NCBI GenBank assembly: GCA_903918755.1
Contig: CAIXFN010000101.1
Coordinates: 62,001 to 126,000, forward strand
Reading direction: 5' to 3'
Length of the DNA stretch: 64,000 nt
Source of the DNA: an uncultured Pedosphaera sp.
GTDB lineage: Bacteria > Verrucomicrobiota > Verrucomicrobiia > Limisphaerales > Pedosphaeraceae
Both the position numbers and the translations under genes were made by a program. Under the pieces are notes generated by a model. It made no database searches. It had not been told where the DNA came from and saw nothing but the letters and a program-made list of their open reading frames with translations. Of the stretch, positions 24,356 to 32,809 are shown one piece after another (the stretch's first letter is position 1; the number at the start of each line of letters is the position of its first letter).

Positions 24356-25423
24356 TTAGGCGACCGCCGTGGCGGTTTCGGCGATCTCCTGGTCGGCGAA
24401 ATCGTGGTTGTCCCAACTCGGATCCAGGCCGAGGTCTTTCAGCATTTGCAAATCCTTGGCCACCGGCTGATTGAGGGTGGTGAGGTAATTGCCCACCATC
24501 AGAGCACTGGCGCCGGCGGTGAAGACCAGGCTTTGCATGTCGCGCAAATTGACGGTGCGTCCGCCCGCCACCATGATTTCCTGCCGGGGCAGGATGAAGC
24601 GGAAGACGGCGATGGTTTTTAGGATTTCCAGCGGGGGGAGGGGCGGCTGCTTTTCAAAGGGGGTGCCCGGGATCGGATTCAGGATATTGATGGGCACCAC
24701 GTTGGCGCCGACTTCCTTCAGGGAAAACGCGAGGTCAATCCGGTCGGCGCGGGTTTCGCCCATGCCGATGATCCCGCCGGAGCAAATCTTGAGGCCCGCC
24801 CGCTTGAGGTAGCCAATGGTCGCCAAGCGATCTTCATAGCTATGGGTGGAACACTGCTCGGGGAAAAAGCGGCGGGAGGTTTCGAGGTTGTGCCCATAGC
24901 ACTCCAGGCCCGCTTCCTTGAGCCGGTCGGCGACTTTCTGGCTCTTGATGATGCCGAGCGAGGCGTCGGGGCGGGTTTGGCCGGTGGCTTTCAATTCCCG
25001 GATCCGCTCGCACACTTCGTCGAGCATGGGGCCTTCATTGAGTCCTTTCCAGGCAGCCACAAGACCGACGGCCGTCACCCCGTGCTGGTTGGCTTCCGCA
25101 GCGGCTTCCAGGACCGGTTCGGGATCCACGAACCCGTAGCGGGGGGAGCCGGTCTGGTGAAAAGAGGACTGGGCGCAAAAACTGCAATTTTCGGAGCAGG
25201 CCCCGGCCTTCGCGTTGACGATGGAACACAAGTGGATCTTGTTCCCCTTGAAATGTTCCCGGATGCGGTTGGCCCAGGCGAGCAGGTCGAAGATGTCCGC
25301 ACTGCTTTCCAGCGCGATCAGGTCTTCGGCCTCGGCCCGAGTTACCGAGCCCCCCTGCAAGACCCGCGTGCCGAGGCGGGCCAGTTTGGCGTGAATGTTT
25401 GCGTCAACCAGTTCTTCACTCAT
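24356..25423 (-). CDS. bioB: Biotin synthase
   Basis: 355 residues from the ATG at 25423; the frame is open to 25636 but family homology begins at MSEELVDANIHAKL. It is a radical SAM enzyme inserting sulfur into dethiobiotin, the last step of biotin synthesis. The [4Fe-4S]-SAM motif CSENCSFC follows CSIVNAKAGA; the conserved SPRYGF, ICSGGIIGMGET, INILNPIPGTP and LMVGNYLTT stretches are all present, including the cysteines of the second cluster. Length is normal. It stands apart from other bio genes, none of which are in the window. Its start region faces the start of the divergent NIPSNAP-type gene, about 115 bases away. Confidence 0.96.
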   Translation of the reverse strand: MSEELVDANIHAKLARLGTRVLQGGSVTRAEAEDLIALESSADIFDLLAWANRIREHFKGNKIHLCSIVNAKAGACSENCSFCAQSSFHQTGSPRYGFVDPEPVLEAAAEANQHGVTAVGLVAAWKGLNEGPMLDEVCERIRELKATGQTRPDASLGIIKSQKVADRLKEAGLECYGHNLETSRRFFPEQCSTHSYEDRLATIGYLKRAGLKICSGGIIGMGETRADRIDLAFSLKEVGANVVPINILNPIPGTPFEKQPPLPPLEILKTIAVFRFILPRQEIMVAGGRTVNLRDMQSLVFTAGASALMVGNYLTTLNQPVAKDLQMLKDLGLDPSWDNHDFADQEIAETATAVA

Positions 25424-25538
25424 GGTTGACAGCCTACCTCCCGGGCCGCCCGTTGTGCAAGCGTTACCGCAGAATTTTGGCCCGTGGATTTGGATTGACA
25501 GCCAGTGCATTTGCGGCTGCCATGGAAGAAAATCAACC

Positions 25539-26300
25539 ATGCTTATGAAATTTCTATTGGCCTTGGCCACCACCCTCTTGCTGGCGGCCACCTCGCCGGC
25601 TGCGGACCAGGAAACGCGCTGCTTCGAAATGCGCATCTACACCGCCGCCCCGGGCAAATTAGATGACTTGCTGGCCCGTTTCCGGGATCACACCGTGAAG
25701 CTGTTCGAGAAGCATGGGATTGATAATATCGGGTATTGGGTGCCGGTGGATAACAAGGAAAACAAACTTTATTACGTGCTGGCCTACCCCAGCCGCGCCG
25801 CCCGGGAGAAATCCTGGCATGAGTTCAGCGCGGATCCAGATTGGAAAGCGACCCAGGCGGCTTCGGAAGCCTCGGGCCGGCTGGTGGTGAAAGCGGATTC
25901 TATTTTTCTCGCGCCCACGGACTATTCTCCGCTGGTCAAACCCCTCGCCGGACCCCGCACCCGGTTGTACGAACTGCGGGAATACCAGGCCTCCCCGGGT
26001 AAACTGGACGCCCTGCACGCCCGTTTTCGGGACCATACCCTGGGCCTGTTTGCCAAACACGGTATGACCAATTTCGGTTACTGGACCCCCACGGATCCGG
26101 CGCACGGCCTCGGCGAGAAACTGATTTACCTGGTGGCGCATAAGAATCAGGCGGCCAGCGATGCTTCCTGGGCGGCCTTCCGGGCGGATCCGGACTGGGT
26201 CAAGGCCAAGGCGGATTCCGAAGTGAACGGTTCTTTGACCACCGAGGGTGGCGTCAAATCCACGTTCCTGACCCCCACGGATTTCTCGGCCTCGAAGTAA
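25539..26300 (+). CDS. Secreted tandem NIPSNAP-domain protein
   Basis: 253 residues from ATG 25539, with GGAAGA nine bases upstream; a second ATG two codons later is possible. Signal peptide MLMKFLLALATTLLLAAT ends near residue 21. Two NIPSNAP domains follow in tandem: CFEMRIYTAAPGKLDDLLAR with FEKHGIDNIGYWVP, and LYELREYQASPGKLDALHAR with FAKHGMTNFGYWTP. Each is a ferredoxin-like dimeric alpha/beta-barrel half, so the protein may fold as an internal dimer. Exported NIPSNAP proteins are common in Planctomycetes and Verrucomicrobia but have no known role. It lies 33 bases before the ApbE gene on the same strand. Confidence 0.85.
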   Translation: MLMKFLLALATTLLLAATSPAADQETRCFEMRIYTAAPGKLDDLLARFRDHTVKLFEKHGIDNIGYWVPVDNKENKLYYVLAYPSRAAREKSWHEFSADPDWKATQAASEASGRLVVKADSIFLAPTDYSPLVKPLAGPRTRLYELREYQASPGKLDALHARFRDHTLGLFAKHGMTNFGYWTPTDPAHGLGEKLIYLVAHKNQAASDASWAAFRADPDWVKAKADSEVNGSLTTEGGVKSTFLTPTDFSASK

Positions 26301-26333
26301 ATCCGCCTTTCCGGAACTTATCACCCTGGCCGA

Positions 26334-27818
26334 GTGAACCCCCAATCTGTTTCGCGCCGCCGCCGTTTCCTTTCCGGGGCGGCGTTCGGCTGGGCGGCGG
26401 CCTTGACCGGCTCCGCGACTGCCTTGGGCTTCCCGGCTTCCTCCGGGGCCGCCGAGATCCGGTTGGCCTCCGGGGACTTTCAATTCCAGCACGACGGCAT
26501 TCTGGGTACTTCGCTGGATCTCTTCGTTCGCGCCCCGCGGTTCGCGGACGCCTATGAGTGTGAACGGCGGGTTTTAGCCGAGATCGGCCGGATGACCCGC
26601 ATTCTTGCCACCCGCGATCCGGGCAGCGAAATCAGCCGCGTGGCCGCCGGTGCCCGCATGGTGTCGGCCGAATTACCGGAGCTGCTGGCGCTCTATGATC
26701 ATTGGGCGGACCGGACCGGGGGAGTTATTGCTTACCGGTTCGGACGGGTCCCGGAATTGTGGCGGGAAGCCAGGGGCAAATTGCCGTCGCGTGCGGAGCT
26801 GCAGGCGGCGCTCCGGGCACCGGGTCCTTGGAATGTGGATGCGTTGGGCAAAGCTTTTATCCTGGACCGCGCCGTGGCGCTGGCCCGGCAGGTGGCCGGC
26901 GCCGGCCTGCTGAATATTGGCGGCGATATCCGGGTTTGGGGCGACGCGACCTGGCAGATCGGGGTGGCGGATCCTCGGGAGCCGGCCGAGAATGCCCCCA
27001 CCGTGGGCCGCTTTGAATTGCGCGAAGGCGCCGTGGCTACCAGCGGTGGCTATGCCCGTTTTTGCGAAGTGGCCGGCCAACGGTTTTCCCATGTTTTGGA
27101 TCCCCGAACCGGTTGGGTGGCCGAGGGCGCGACGAGCGCCACCGTGGTGGCTCCGGATTGTGTCACGGCCAACGCATTGGCGACCGCTGCGTGCATCCTG
27201 GGGCCCTTGGAAGGTGGGGCGCTGGCGGCTGCTCACGGCGCCTCCCGTTACCTGCTGCTGGGGCCGGCCGGGGAGCGGATCGAATCAGGCATGACACCGA
27301 CCAGTTCGCAGCCCGACACCGCCGGAGCGGATGAGCCGCCCGTGGCTGGGCCGGCGCGACCGGACGCCTGGCCGAAGGATTTTCGCGTGGTGGTCAACGT
27401 GCCTTTGAAGCAACCCACCGGGGGGAGAAGCAAGCGTCCGTACGTGGCGGTGTGGGTGGAGGACGGGCAAAAGAAAGTGGTGCGAACCATCGCCTTTTGG
27501 GGGACGAAGGAGAAATATTTTTCCGAAATGGGGTATTGGTGGCGTGCGACCAGCGGTGATGAGGATCGCCTGCAGACGGTATCCCGGGCGACGCGTGCCC
27601 CCGGTCACTACAGCGTGATTTGGGATGGCAAGGATGACAATGGCCGCGGGGTGGACCGCGGGCGCTACAAAATCTGCCTGGAGGTCAACCGGGAGCATGG
27701 TCGCCATGTGGTTGAAGAGGTGGAAATTTTTTGCGGCCTCGAGACCAAAACCGCTGAACTCAAGGAGACCCCTGAGTCCGAAGCCGCCCTCGTGGAGTAC
27801 GGTCCCAAACGGGATTGA
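26334..27818 (+). CDS. apbE: ApbE-type FAD:protein FMN transferase fused to DUF2271
   Basis: 494 residues from a GTG. The N-terminus SRRRRFLSGAAFGWAA is a twin-arginine-type export signal. Residues 50-315 are ApbE-like: GTSLDLFVRAP, EIGRMTRILATRDPGSEI, NVDALGKAFILDRAV, LLNIGGDIRVWG and TGWVAEGATSATVVAPDCVTA, where NIGGDIR and the conserved T-x-x-A tail bind FAD and Mg. ApbE proteins attach FMN covalently to exported redox proteins. Residues 345-475 match DUF2271 (VAVWVEDGQKKVVRTIAFWG, YSVIWDGKDDNGRGV). The same fusion paired with a PepSY membrane protein is known in other bacteria. The PepSY gene follows after 9 bases, so a membrane flavin electron-transfer pair is likely. Confidence 0.85.
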   Translation: MNPQSVSRRRRFLSGAAFGWAAALTGSATALGFPASSGAAEIRLASGDFQFQHDGILGTSLDLFVRAPRFADAYECERRVLAEIGRMTRILATRDPGSEISRVAAGARMVSAELPELLALYDHWADRTGGVIAYRFGRVPELWREARGKLPSRAELQAALRAPGPWNVDALGKAFILDRAVALARQVAGAGLLNIGGDIRVWGDATWQIGVADPREPAENAPTVGRFELREGAVATSGGYARFCEVAGQRFSHVLDPRTGWVAEGATSATVVAPDCVTANALATAACILGPLEGGALAAAHGASRYLLLGPAGERIESGMTPTSSQPDTAGADEPPVAGPARPDAWPKDFRVVVNVPLKQPTGGRSKRPYVAVWVEDGQKKVVRTIAFWGTKEKYFSEMGYWWRATSGDEDRLQTVSRATRAPGHYSVIWDGKDDNGRGVDRGRYKICLEVNREHGRHVVEEVEIFCGLETKTAELKETPESEAALVEYGPKRD

Positions 27819-27827
27819 TCAGGCATC

Positions 27828-28472
27828 GTGGTCATCAATCGCAAGTTCCTCGCTTGGTGCCGGACGATCCACATTTATCTCACCATGCTGGGGCTGGGAG
27901 TGCTCCTGTTTTTTGGGATCACCGGCTTTACGGTAAATCATGAGGAATGGTTTGGGGCCACCCGGCCGCGGATACGCGAAGCCCAAGGCCAGATGCCCCT
28001 GGAGTTGCTCCAACGGAAGGACAGTTTGCGGGTGGTGGAGCAGTTGCGAAAGACTTTCGGTATCACCGGCGCCCTGACCGACTTTGAGGATTTGGAGGAC
28101 AAGGTTTCGGCGGGTTTCAAGGAACCGGGACAGACCTGGGAAGTGGAGATCGAGAAGGCTCGCGGCAAAATCACCGTCCATCAGGAGCTGTTCAATTTTG
28201 CAGCGGTGATCAACAACCTGCACCGCGGGCGCTATGCCGGACGCGCCTGGAGTTGGGTGATTGATGTGAGCGCGCTCCTCATCGTGGTAGCCTGCGCCAC
28301 CGGCCTGGTCCTGTGGTTGGTCCTCCCCACCCGTCGTAAATTTGGCTTGGCGGCGCTCGCCTTGGGTACGGCGGGAACCCTCCTGATTTATTTTCTCTTG
28401 GTGCCGGGGGATTCCGAAATCCAGCCCGGGCCAGCCCCGGGTGCGGCCGCGAGCTCAATACTCGCAAAATGA
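27828..28472 (+). CDS. PepSY-associated transmembrane protein
   Basis: 214 residues from a GTG. Three hydrophobic segments: about residues 14-35 (IYLTMLGLGVLLFFGITGFT), 142-165 (VSALLIVVACATGLVLWLVL) and 172-192. Histidine-bearing edges HIYLTMLG, VNHEEW and NLHRGRYAGRAWSWVID are typical of the PepSY-TM family, which includes iron-reductase-like and flavin-linked membrane proteins. The periplasmic loop between the first two segments is charged and PepSY-like (VEQLRKTFGITG). It sits 9 bases downstream of apbE and was probably translated with it; ApbE-DUF2271 may flavinylate or partner this protein, though no clear flavinylation site [S/T]GA-S/T is seen here. Converges on the next gene. Confidence 0.82.
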   Translation: MVINRKFLAWCRTIHIYLTMLGLGVLLFFGITGFTVNHEEWFGATRPRIREAQGQMPLELLQRKDSLRVVEQLRKTFGITGALTDFEDLEDKVSAGFKEPGQTWEVEIEKARGKITVHQELFNFAAVINNLHRGRYAGRAWSWVIDVSALLIVVACATGLVLWLVLPTRRKFGLAALALGTAGTLLIYFLLVPGDSEIQPGPAPGAAASSILAK

Positions 28473-28487
28473 AGCGGGCCTCGGTGC

Positions 28488-29093
28488 TTACTTCTTCGGC
28501 AGGACGCGCGCGGTTTTGATCACTTCCAGCATTCGGCCCCGTTCCGGTCCTTCGGCCCGGTTGGAGACCACGCGGAAATTGATGACCAGACTCCCGGATT
28601 TGACGAAACCGTGAGTGAGATATTTGTATTCACCCGGGCGGGCGCTGGCCGCCGTCACCGATTTATCGGTCAGGGTAAAGTAGCAACCACTGAATTCAGC
28701 CCCCGCGATGTCCACGAGATTCAGTGATTTTTCCTCGGCCCCGGGCAATTCTTCATTTCCTGGCTTTGCCAATTCGGCCCGGCAATTGAAATCCCGGACC
28801 TGCTCCACGGTGAGGTGATCCACAAACATGGCCACGGAGAACTCGTTGGTGTTCTGGGCATGGAAATTGAATTCATCCACCAGCACGCCCAGTTGCACGG
28901 TTCGTCCGAAAACATCGTGCCAGTCAGCCGGGAGTCGGAGTTGCAAACTTCCGACCCCGACTAAATCGTAACTCCGGGTCGTGAACCCGCCGTTGGTCTG
29001 GCCCGTCGTCGGCTTGGGTAGTTCCTGGGCGGGGGCCGCAACCGTGGTCAGCAGCGCCAGCACGAGCAGCACCGCGGGAAGAGTTTTTTTCAT
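28488..29093 (-). CDS. Secreted protein of unknown function
   Basis: 201 residues. Signal peptide MKKTLPAVLLVLALLTTVAA, cleavage near APA-QE. The mature part (PLQLRLPADWHDVFG-like start, VDEFNFHAQNTNEFSVAMFV, AGAEFSGCYFTLTDKSV, VINFRVVSNRAEGPE) looks like a single alpha/beta domain similar in feel to proteins that assess lipoprotein-like inputs, but I do not recognise a family. It lies 20 bases downstream of the outer-membrane barrel gene on the same strand, so the two may be an operon. Confidence 0.75.
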   Translation of the reverse strand: MKKTLPAVLLVLALLTTVAAPAQELPKPTTGQTNGGFTTRSYDLVGVGSLQLRLPADWHDVFGRTVQLGVLVDEFNFHAQNTNEFSVAMFVDHLTVEQVRDFNCRAELAKPGNEELPGAEEKSLNLVDIAGAEFSGCYFTLTDKSVTAASARPGEYKYLTHGFVKSGSLVINFRVVSNRAEGPERGRMLEVIKTARVLPKK

Positions 29094-29113
29094 GGGAAAG
29101 AATCGGGGTGGGG

Positions 29114-30043
29114 TTAAAAGCGCAGGCCCAAACCCAGGCGGGCATACGGGGCGGGATCAAAGCGGGCGGAATCCCCAATGCGCTTAAAAGCGATATCGCG
29201 ATACACCGAATATCCGATTTCCATTTCCGCGCGCAGGCCCCCCGGCAATTGATAACCAAGCCCCACACCCAGGCGGATGTCCTGATACGTGGCGAGGGCG
29301 TTATTATATTGGCTCTGACCGATTTTCGTGCCCAATGTCTGGCTGGTACGGAAGGTGGTGCCGCTGAAATCCCCTCCCGTGTAAACGGACCAATCGGGGC
29401 AGAGGTGGTAGGTCAGGCGGGTCCGGGGTAACCCCGCTTCCAGGGTCAGTTTGTCATCGATTATCCACCGCACGCCTACCGCCGGCAGCACTGGCACCTC
29501 GCTGTCGGGGGAGACAAACAAGCCCAGGGTAAGATTTAAATTGGGATTGATCCGGTAAGTGGCCAGGACGCCCCCGGCGATACCGATGGTATTGTCCTCG
29601 ATATGGCTGAAGCGGTAGAGGGACGGGCTGAGCGTCCCGGTGATCGTCCAGTCTTCATCCATGCGGTAGCTGACACCGGCGGTGAGGCGCAGGGTATGAA
29701 TGTTGGCCGTGATCGGGACGCCAGGAATGTGTCCGAGATAATAATTATCCGATTTGACTCCCAATGGGAGCGACCACTTTTCATTCAGGGCGATGCGGGT
29801 GCCCGCCTCAAAATTGATATTATAAGCGTCGGAGTCACCAAAACTTTGCCCCTGAAACCGGACCTTACCCTCGGCATCGTAAACGAAATTGGCGTTGGCA
29901 TGCCAAAGGGTCTCCCGGGCCGCTCCTGATTGGGCGAAAAAAGTGGCGATGCCCGTGGGAGAATTCTCCTGCGCCATGACGCGCGATGCCGGTAAAGCGA
30001 GGGCGGCACCGATCAGGAAGCAGGAAGCAATGGTTTGGTTCAT
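29114..30043 (-). CDS. Outer-membrane beta-barrel protein, DUF6268-like
   Basis: 309 residues from the ATG at 30043; the frame is open to 30232. Signal peptide MNQTIASCFLIGAALALPAS ends at MAQ. The mature chain alternates polar and hydrophobic residues in strand pairs (LTLGLFVSPDSEVPVLPAVG, WSVYTGGDFSGTTFRTSQ, VGLGYQLPGGLRAEMEIGYS) and ends in Phe (LGLGLRF), the usual C-terminal signature for BAM-dependent barrels. DUF6268 proteins of this shape occur in Planctomycetes and Verrucomicrobia. Function unknown. A smaller secreted protein follows 20 bases downstream. Confidence 0.78.
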   Translation of the reverse strand: MNQTIASCFLIGAALALPASRVMAQENSPTGIATFFAQSGAARETLWHANANFVYDAEGKVRFQGQSFGDSDAYNINFEAGTRIALNEKWSLPLGVKSDNYYLGHIPGVPITANIHTLRLTAGVSYRMDEDWTITGTLSPSLYRFSHIEDNTIGIAGGVLATYRINPNLNLTLGLFVSPDSEVPVLPAVGVRWIIDDKLTLEAGLPRTRLTYHLCPDWSVYTGGDFSGTTFRTSQTLGTKIGQSQYNNALATYQDIRLGVGLGYQLPGGLRAEMEIGYSVYRDIAFKRIGDSARFDPAPYARLGLGLRF

Positions 30044-30167
30044 GGCAAAGTCAGGCTGCGCAGGTGGCGTGGTCCGTTTCCGCCGGTTGATCGCCCACCG
30101 CGAAGTTGGGAGCACCGTAGCGCAATTTTGTCCGGGAAGGAAGGGGCAATAAAACGGGGGAGTTTGG

Positions 30168-31316
30168 TCAGTTCTTCCGGCAAACCCGGTGGTAAAGCGC
30201 CTCATAACGGGGAACGATGACGTCCGCCGCAAAGAGTGCCCGGGCGCGGAGCCGGGCGGCCTGGCCCAGGGCGGCGCGGCGAACCGGATCCCGGATCAGG
30301 CTTTCCACCGCGGCGGCGTAATCCTTGGGATCGCCGAACGGCACCAGGATTCCCGTGACCTGGTCCTCCACCACTTCCGGAATCCCACCCACCCGGCTGG
30401 CCACGCTGGGGCAGGCAAAGAACATGGCTTCCAGGATGCCGAGGCAAAAACTTTCCGTGGCGGAAGTGAACAAGGCGAGATCGGCGGCTTGCAGGTAATC
30501 CTCAATCTGCGTCACCTTTTCGCGGACGATGACGCAATCTTCGAGCCCCAGGGAACGGACCTCGGCGGCAAAGGGCGCGAAAGCCTCGCCGGAGAGAATC
30601 AACAGTTTGAAATTGAGCCGGGCTTTTAACCGGGCGGCGGTGGCCAGCAGCAGGTCGATGCGTTTGACCGGGCGCAGGTTTGAGGTGTGCAGGATCAGGA
30701 TTTCGTCTGTCAACCCCAATTCCTGGCGCACCTCGGCGCGCGAACGCGTCGGCAGCCGCGGATCGAAGAAATTGTGAATGACCTCGATGGGTTGCTCGCA
30801 ATGCAGGACCTCCCGCGTTTCCCGGCGAAGGTCGGCGGAAACCGTGGTGATGGCATCAGAACACGCCAGCGCATGGGCGATGGCCGGGCTGTAAGCCGGA
30901 TCCCGCCCCAGGAGGGTGGTATCCGTGCCATGCAGGGTCGTGACGACCCGCGGTTGCAATTCCGGCGGCAGCATCGCCCGCGCCAGAATCGCCGCCGTGG
31001 CGTGCGGGACGGCGTAGTGCACGTGCAACACGTCCAGGCCGTATTCCCGGGTGATCTCCGCCATTTTGACCGAGAGCGGCAGTGTGTAGTCGGGATAGCG
31101 GAACAGGCCGTAGTCGTTGATGGTCACCGGATGGAAAAATAGCCGGGGCCGGTTGGCGGGCAGTCGGAAGGGCCGTTCGTAACTGATGAAATGCACCTCA
31201 TGTCCCCGCGCGGCCAATTCAAAGCCAAGAGCCGAGGCCAGGATTCCACTCCCCCCAACCGAGGGGTAGCACGTGATGCCGATCTTCAGCAACGGGTTGG
31301 CGGGTGGCGGCGACAT
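30168..31316 (-). CDS. bshA: N-acetyl-alpha-D-glucosaminyl L-malate synthase (bacillithiol synthesis)
   Basis: 382 residues. A GT-B fold family 4 glycosyltransferase transferring GlcNAc from UDP-GlcNAc to L-malate, the first step of bacillithiol synthesis. Characteristic stretches: [69 protein letters not shown], and the nucleotide-binding [16 protein letters not shown]. Normal length. It is the last of six minus-strand genes; the bshB stop is seven bases before its start. The chemistry of the final thiol could be bacillithiol or a variant; that cannot be told from sequence alone. Confidence 0.92.
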   Translation of the reverse strand: MSPPPANPLLKIGITCYPSVGGSGILASALGFELAARGHEVHFISYERPFRLPANRPRLFFHPVTINDYGLFRYPDYTLPLSVKMAEITREYGLDVLHVHYAVPHATAAILARAMLPPELQPRVVTTLHGTDTTLLGRDPAYSPAIAHALACSDAITTVSADLRRETREVLHCEQPIEVIHNFFDPRLPTRSRAEVRQELGLTDEILILHTSNLRPVKRIDLLLATAARLKARLNFKLLILSGEAFAPFAAEVRSLGLEDCVIVREKVTQIEDYLQAADLALFTSATESFCLGILEAMFFACPSVASRVGGIPEVVEDQVTGILVPFGDPKDYAAAVESLIRDPVRRAALGQAARLRARALFAADVIVPRYEALYHRVCRKN

Positions 31317-31323
31317 GACTGGT

Positions 31324-32061
31324 TCAAAAGCGGCGGGCCGAGGCCCCCAATTGACTTAGCGCGGCGAGGAGGGGCGGATCATTGGGATAGAGCGCCTGCG
31401 CCTGGGCCACTCCCGCCCGCAGGCCGAGCAATCGCGCTCGCGTGAGTTGTAACTCCACGTAATTCCGCGCCCGGGCCTGGGTGGCATGCGCCGCCATGGC
31501 GGCGGTCCAGTTGGCCAGCACTTCCGGGTGGGAGATGTCCACCAAAATGGGGGAGATGTCGCGGGGTTCGGCCTCGGTGGTCACGGCATAATAATAAAGC
31601 TGCCCGACGGTGTGCGGTGGCAGTTCGCGCAGTTCCGCCACCCCGCCATAGCGGGCCAGGCGGGCGGCATCCCGCACCAGGTGACCCAGTCGGGAGTGGT
31701 CGGGATGCTGGTTCTCGACCAGGCTGGGGGCCAGAACTATCCCGGGCCGAATCCGCCGGATTGCTGCGGCCAGCTTCAGGGTGTGTGCCGCCCGGATTTC
31801 CAGGTGGGCATCGCCATCCAGTTGGATGAATTCAAGGGTGGCGCCGAGGATCGCCGCCGCGTTGGCCGCCTCGATCCTCCGTTCCGCCGGCGTGCCCTGC
31901 GAGGCGGATTCTCCCTCGGAACACACGATGAAATGGACGGACCGGCCGGCCCGCGTCTCGCTGGCGATCACGCCACCGCAGCCGAATTCGAGGTCATCCG
32001 GGTGGGCGCCAAACGCCAGAATCGGGGGCAATTCAGGCGGGAGAATCGGTGTAGGCTTCAT
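31324..32061 (-). CDS. bshB: Bacillithiol biosynthesis deacetylase (LmbE/PIG-L family)
   Basis: 245 residues from the ATG at 32061; the frame is open to 32109, but MKPTPILPPELPPILAF gives the family start. Zinc motif AHPDDLEFGCGG (H-P-D-D) and HPDHSRLGHLV supply the metal ligands; the sugar-acetyl substrate region is ILGATLEFIQLDGD. It deacetylates GlcNAc-malate to GlcN-malate, the second bacillithiol step; the length and bshA next to it support BshB1. It overlaps the end of the BshC-like gene by 29 bases, so the three are translated together. Confidence 0.9.
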   Translation of the reverse strand: MKPTPILPPELPPILAFGAHPDDLEFGCGGVIASETRAGRSVHFIVCSEGESASQGTPAERRIEAANAAAILGATLEFIQLDGDAHLEIRAAHTLKLAAAIRRIRPGIVLAPSLVENQHPDHSRLGHLVRDAARLARYGGVAELRELPPHTVGQLYYYAVTTEAEPRDISPILVDISHPEVLANWTAAMAAHATQARARNYVELQLTRARLLGLRAGVAQAQALYPNDPPLLAALSQLGASARRF

Positions 32062-32809
32062 CGGATCGGTCGATGACGTCGCGGTTGACATAGGTGATTT
32101 CCGGGGCATCCTCCCGGCGCAAATATTGGGCTTCCCCGGCGCCCGCGATGTAATGGGTGCACTGGACGACGGATTGCATCCACTTCAGCCGGGTATCCCG
32201 CGCGGGACTGACTTGTTCCGGGGTAAACGACCGGGCCGGCAGGGCGATGAACGCGTCGCCCCCTTCATGGAGGGAGAATTGGCCGTCGCGGACGCGGGCC
32301 CGCACCACTTCCCCCTCGTAAGGCATATCGACGAAATATTCCGGGATCGCGCATGCTGCCCGGCGCACGGCTGGGTCGCTGGAGCGCACCACGCGGACGC
32401 CTTCGAGCAGTCCCATCCGACGGTACATTTCGAGGCAAAAATCGGCGACGTTTCCCGCGGACACCGCCGCAAAGGCGGGAACCCAGGCTGGATCCACGAA
32501 GGGCGGTATTTGCAAGGCGGTTTTGGCCTGCCAATCGGCGGCGATCTCCTTGCGGTAGAGCGGGGAAAACTTGCGCTGAAGTTTGTTTTTGAAGGCGAAA
32601 TTCAACAGCAGCGGTTCCTGGTTTTTGCGATGCCGCAACAGGGTGCGGGTCTCCCGGGGATTATGGTCGCTGTCATGCAGAAAGAACACGATTTCCCCGC
32701 CGATTTCCTGCCGGAGTCGGCGGGCGGTGAGGATTTTGGCAAACAGAAACCGCTTCGGGAAAAATCCGCAGGGTTGCTGGCCGAAACAGATGACCGGGGG
32801 ATTGCTCAT
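32033..32809 (-). CDS. bshC: Half-length BshC-like protein (putative cysteine-adding enzyme)
   Basis: 258 residues against about 540 for ordinary BshC. The start VICFGQQPCGFFPKRFLF, then KILTARRLRQ and IVFFLHDSDHN, matches the BshC core (tGQQ-x-G-x-x-x-G-P-L-Y-x-x-x-K, then viPvFWi-x-x-x-DHD). A later piece, QCTHYIAGAGEAQYL with NRDVID, resembles the PxxxYVGGPGEIAY...R-region near the end of the Rossmann domain. The insert and C-terminal coiled coil of full-length BshC are absent. Its ATG overlaps the symporter's stop by 4 bases and its end overlaps bshB. BshC adds cysteine to GlcN-malate to complete bacillithiol. The assignment rests on motifs and context; the sequence is divergent. Confidence 0.6.
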   Translation of the reverse strand: MSNPPVICFGQQPCGFFPKRFLFAKILTARRLRQEIGGEIVFFLHDSDHNPRETRTLLRHRKNQEPLLLNFAFKNKLQRKFSPLYRKEIAADWQAKTALQIPPFVDPAWVPAFAAVSAGNVADFCLEMYRRMGLLEGVRVVRSSDPAVRRAACAIPEYFVDMPYEGEVVRARVRDGQFSLHEGGDAFIALPARSFTPEQVSPARDTRLKWMQSVVQCTHYIAGAGEAQYLRREDAPEITYVNRDVIDRSDEAYTDSPA

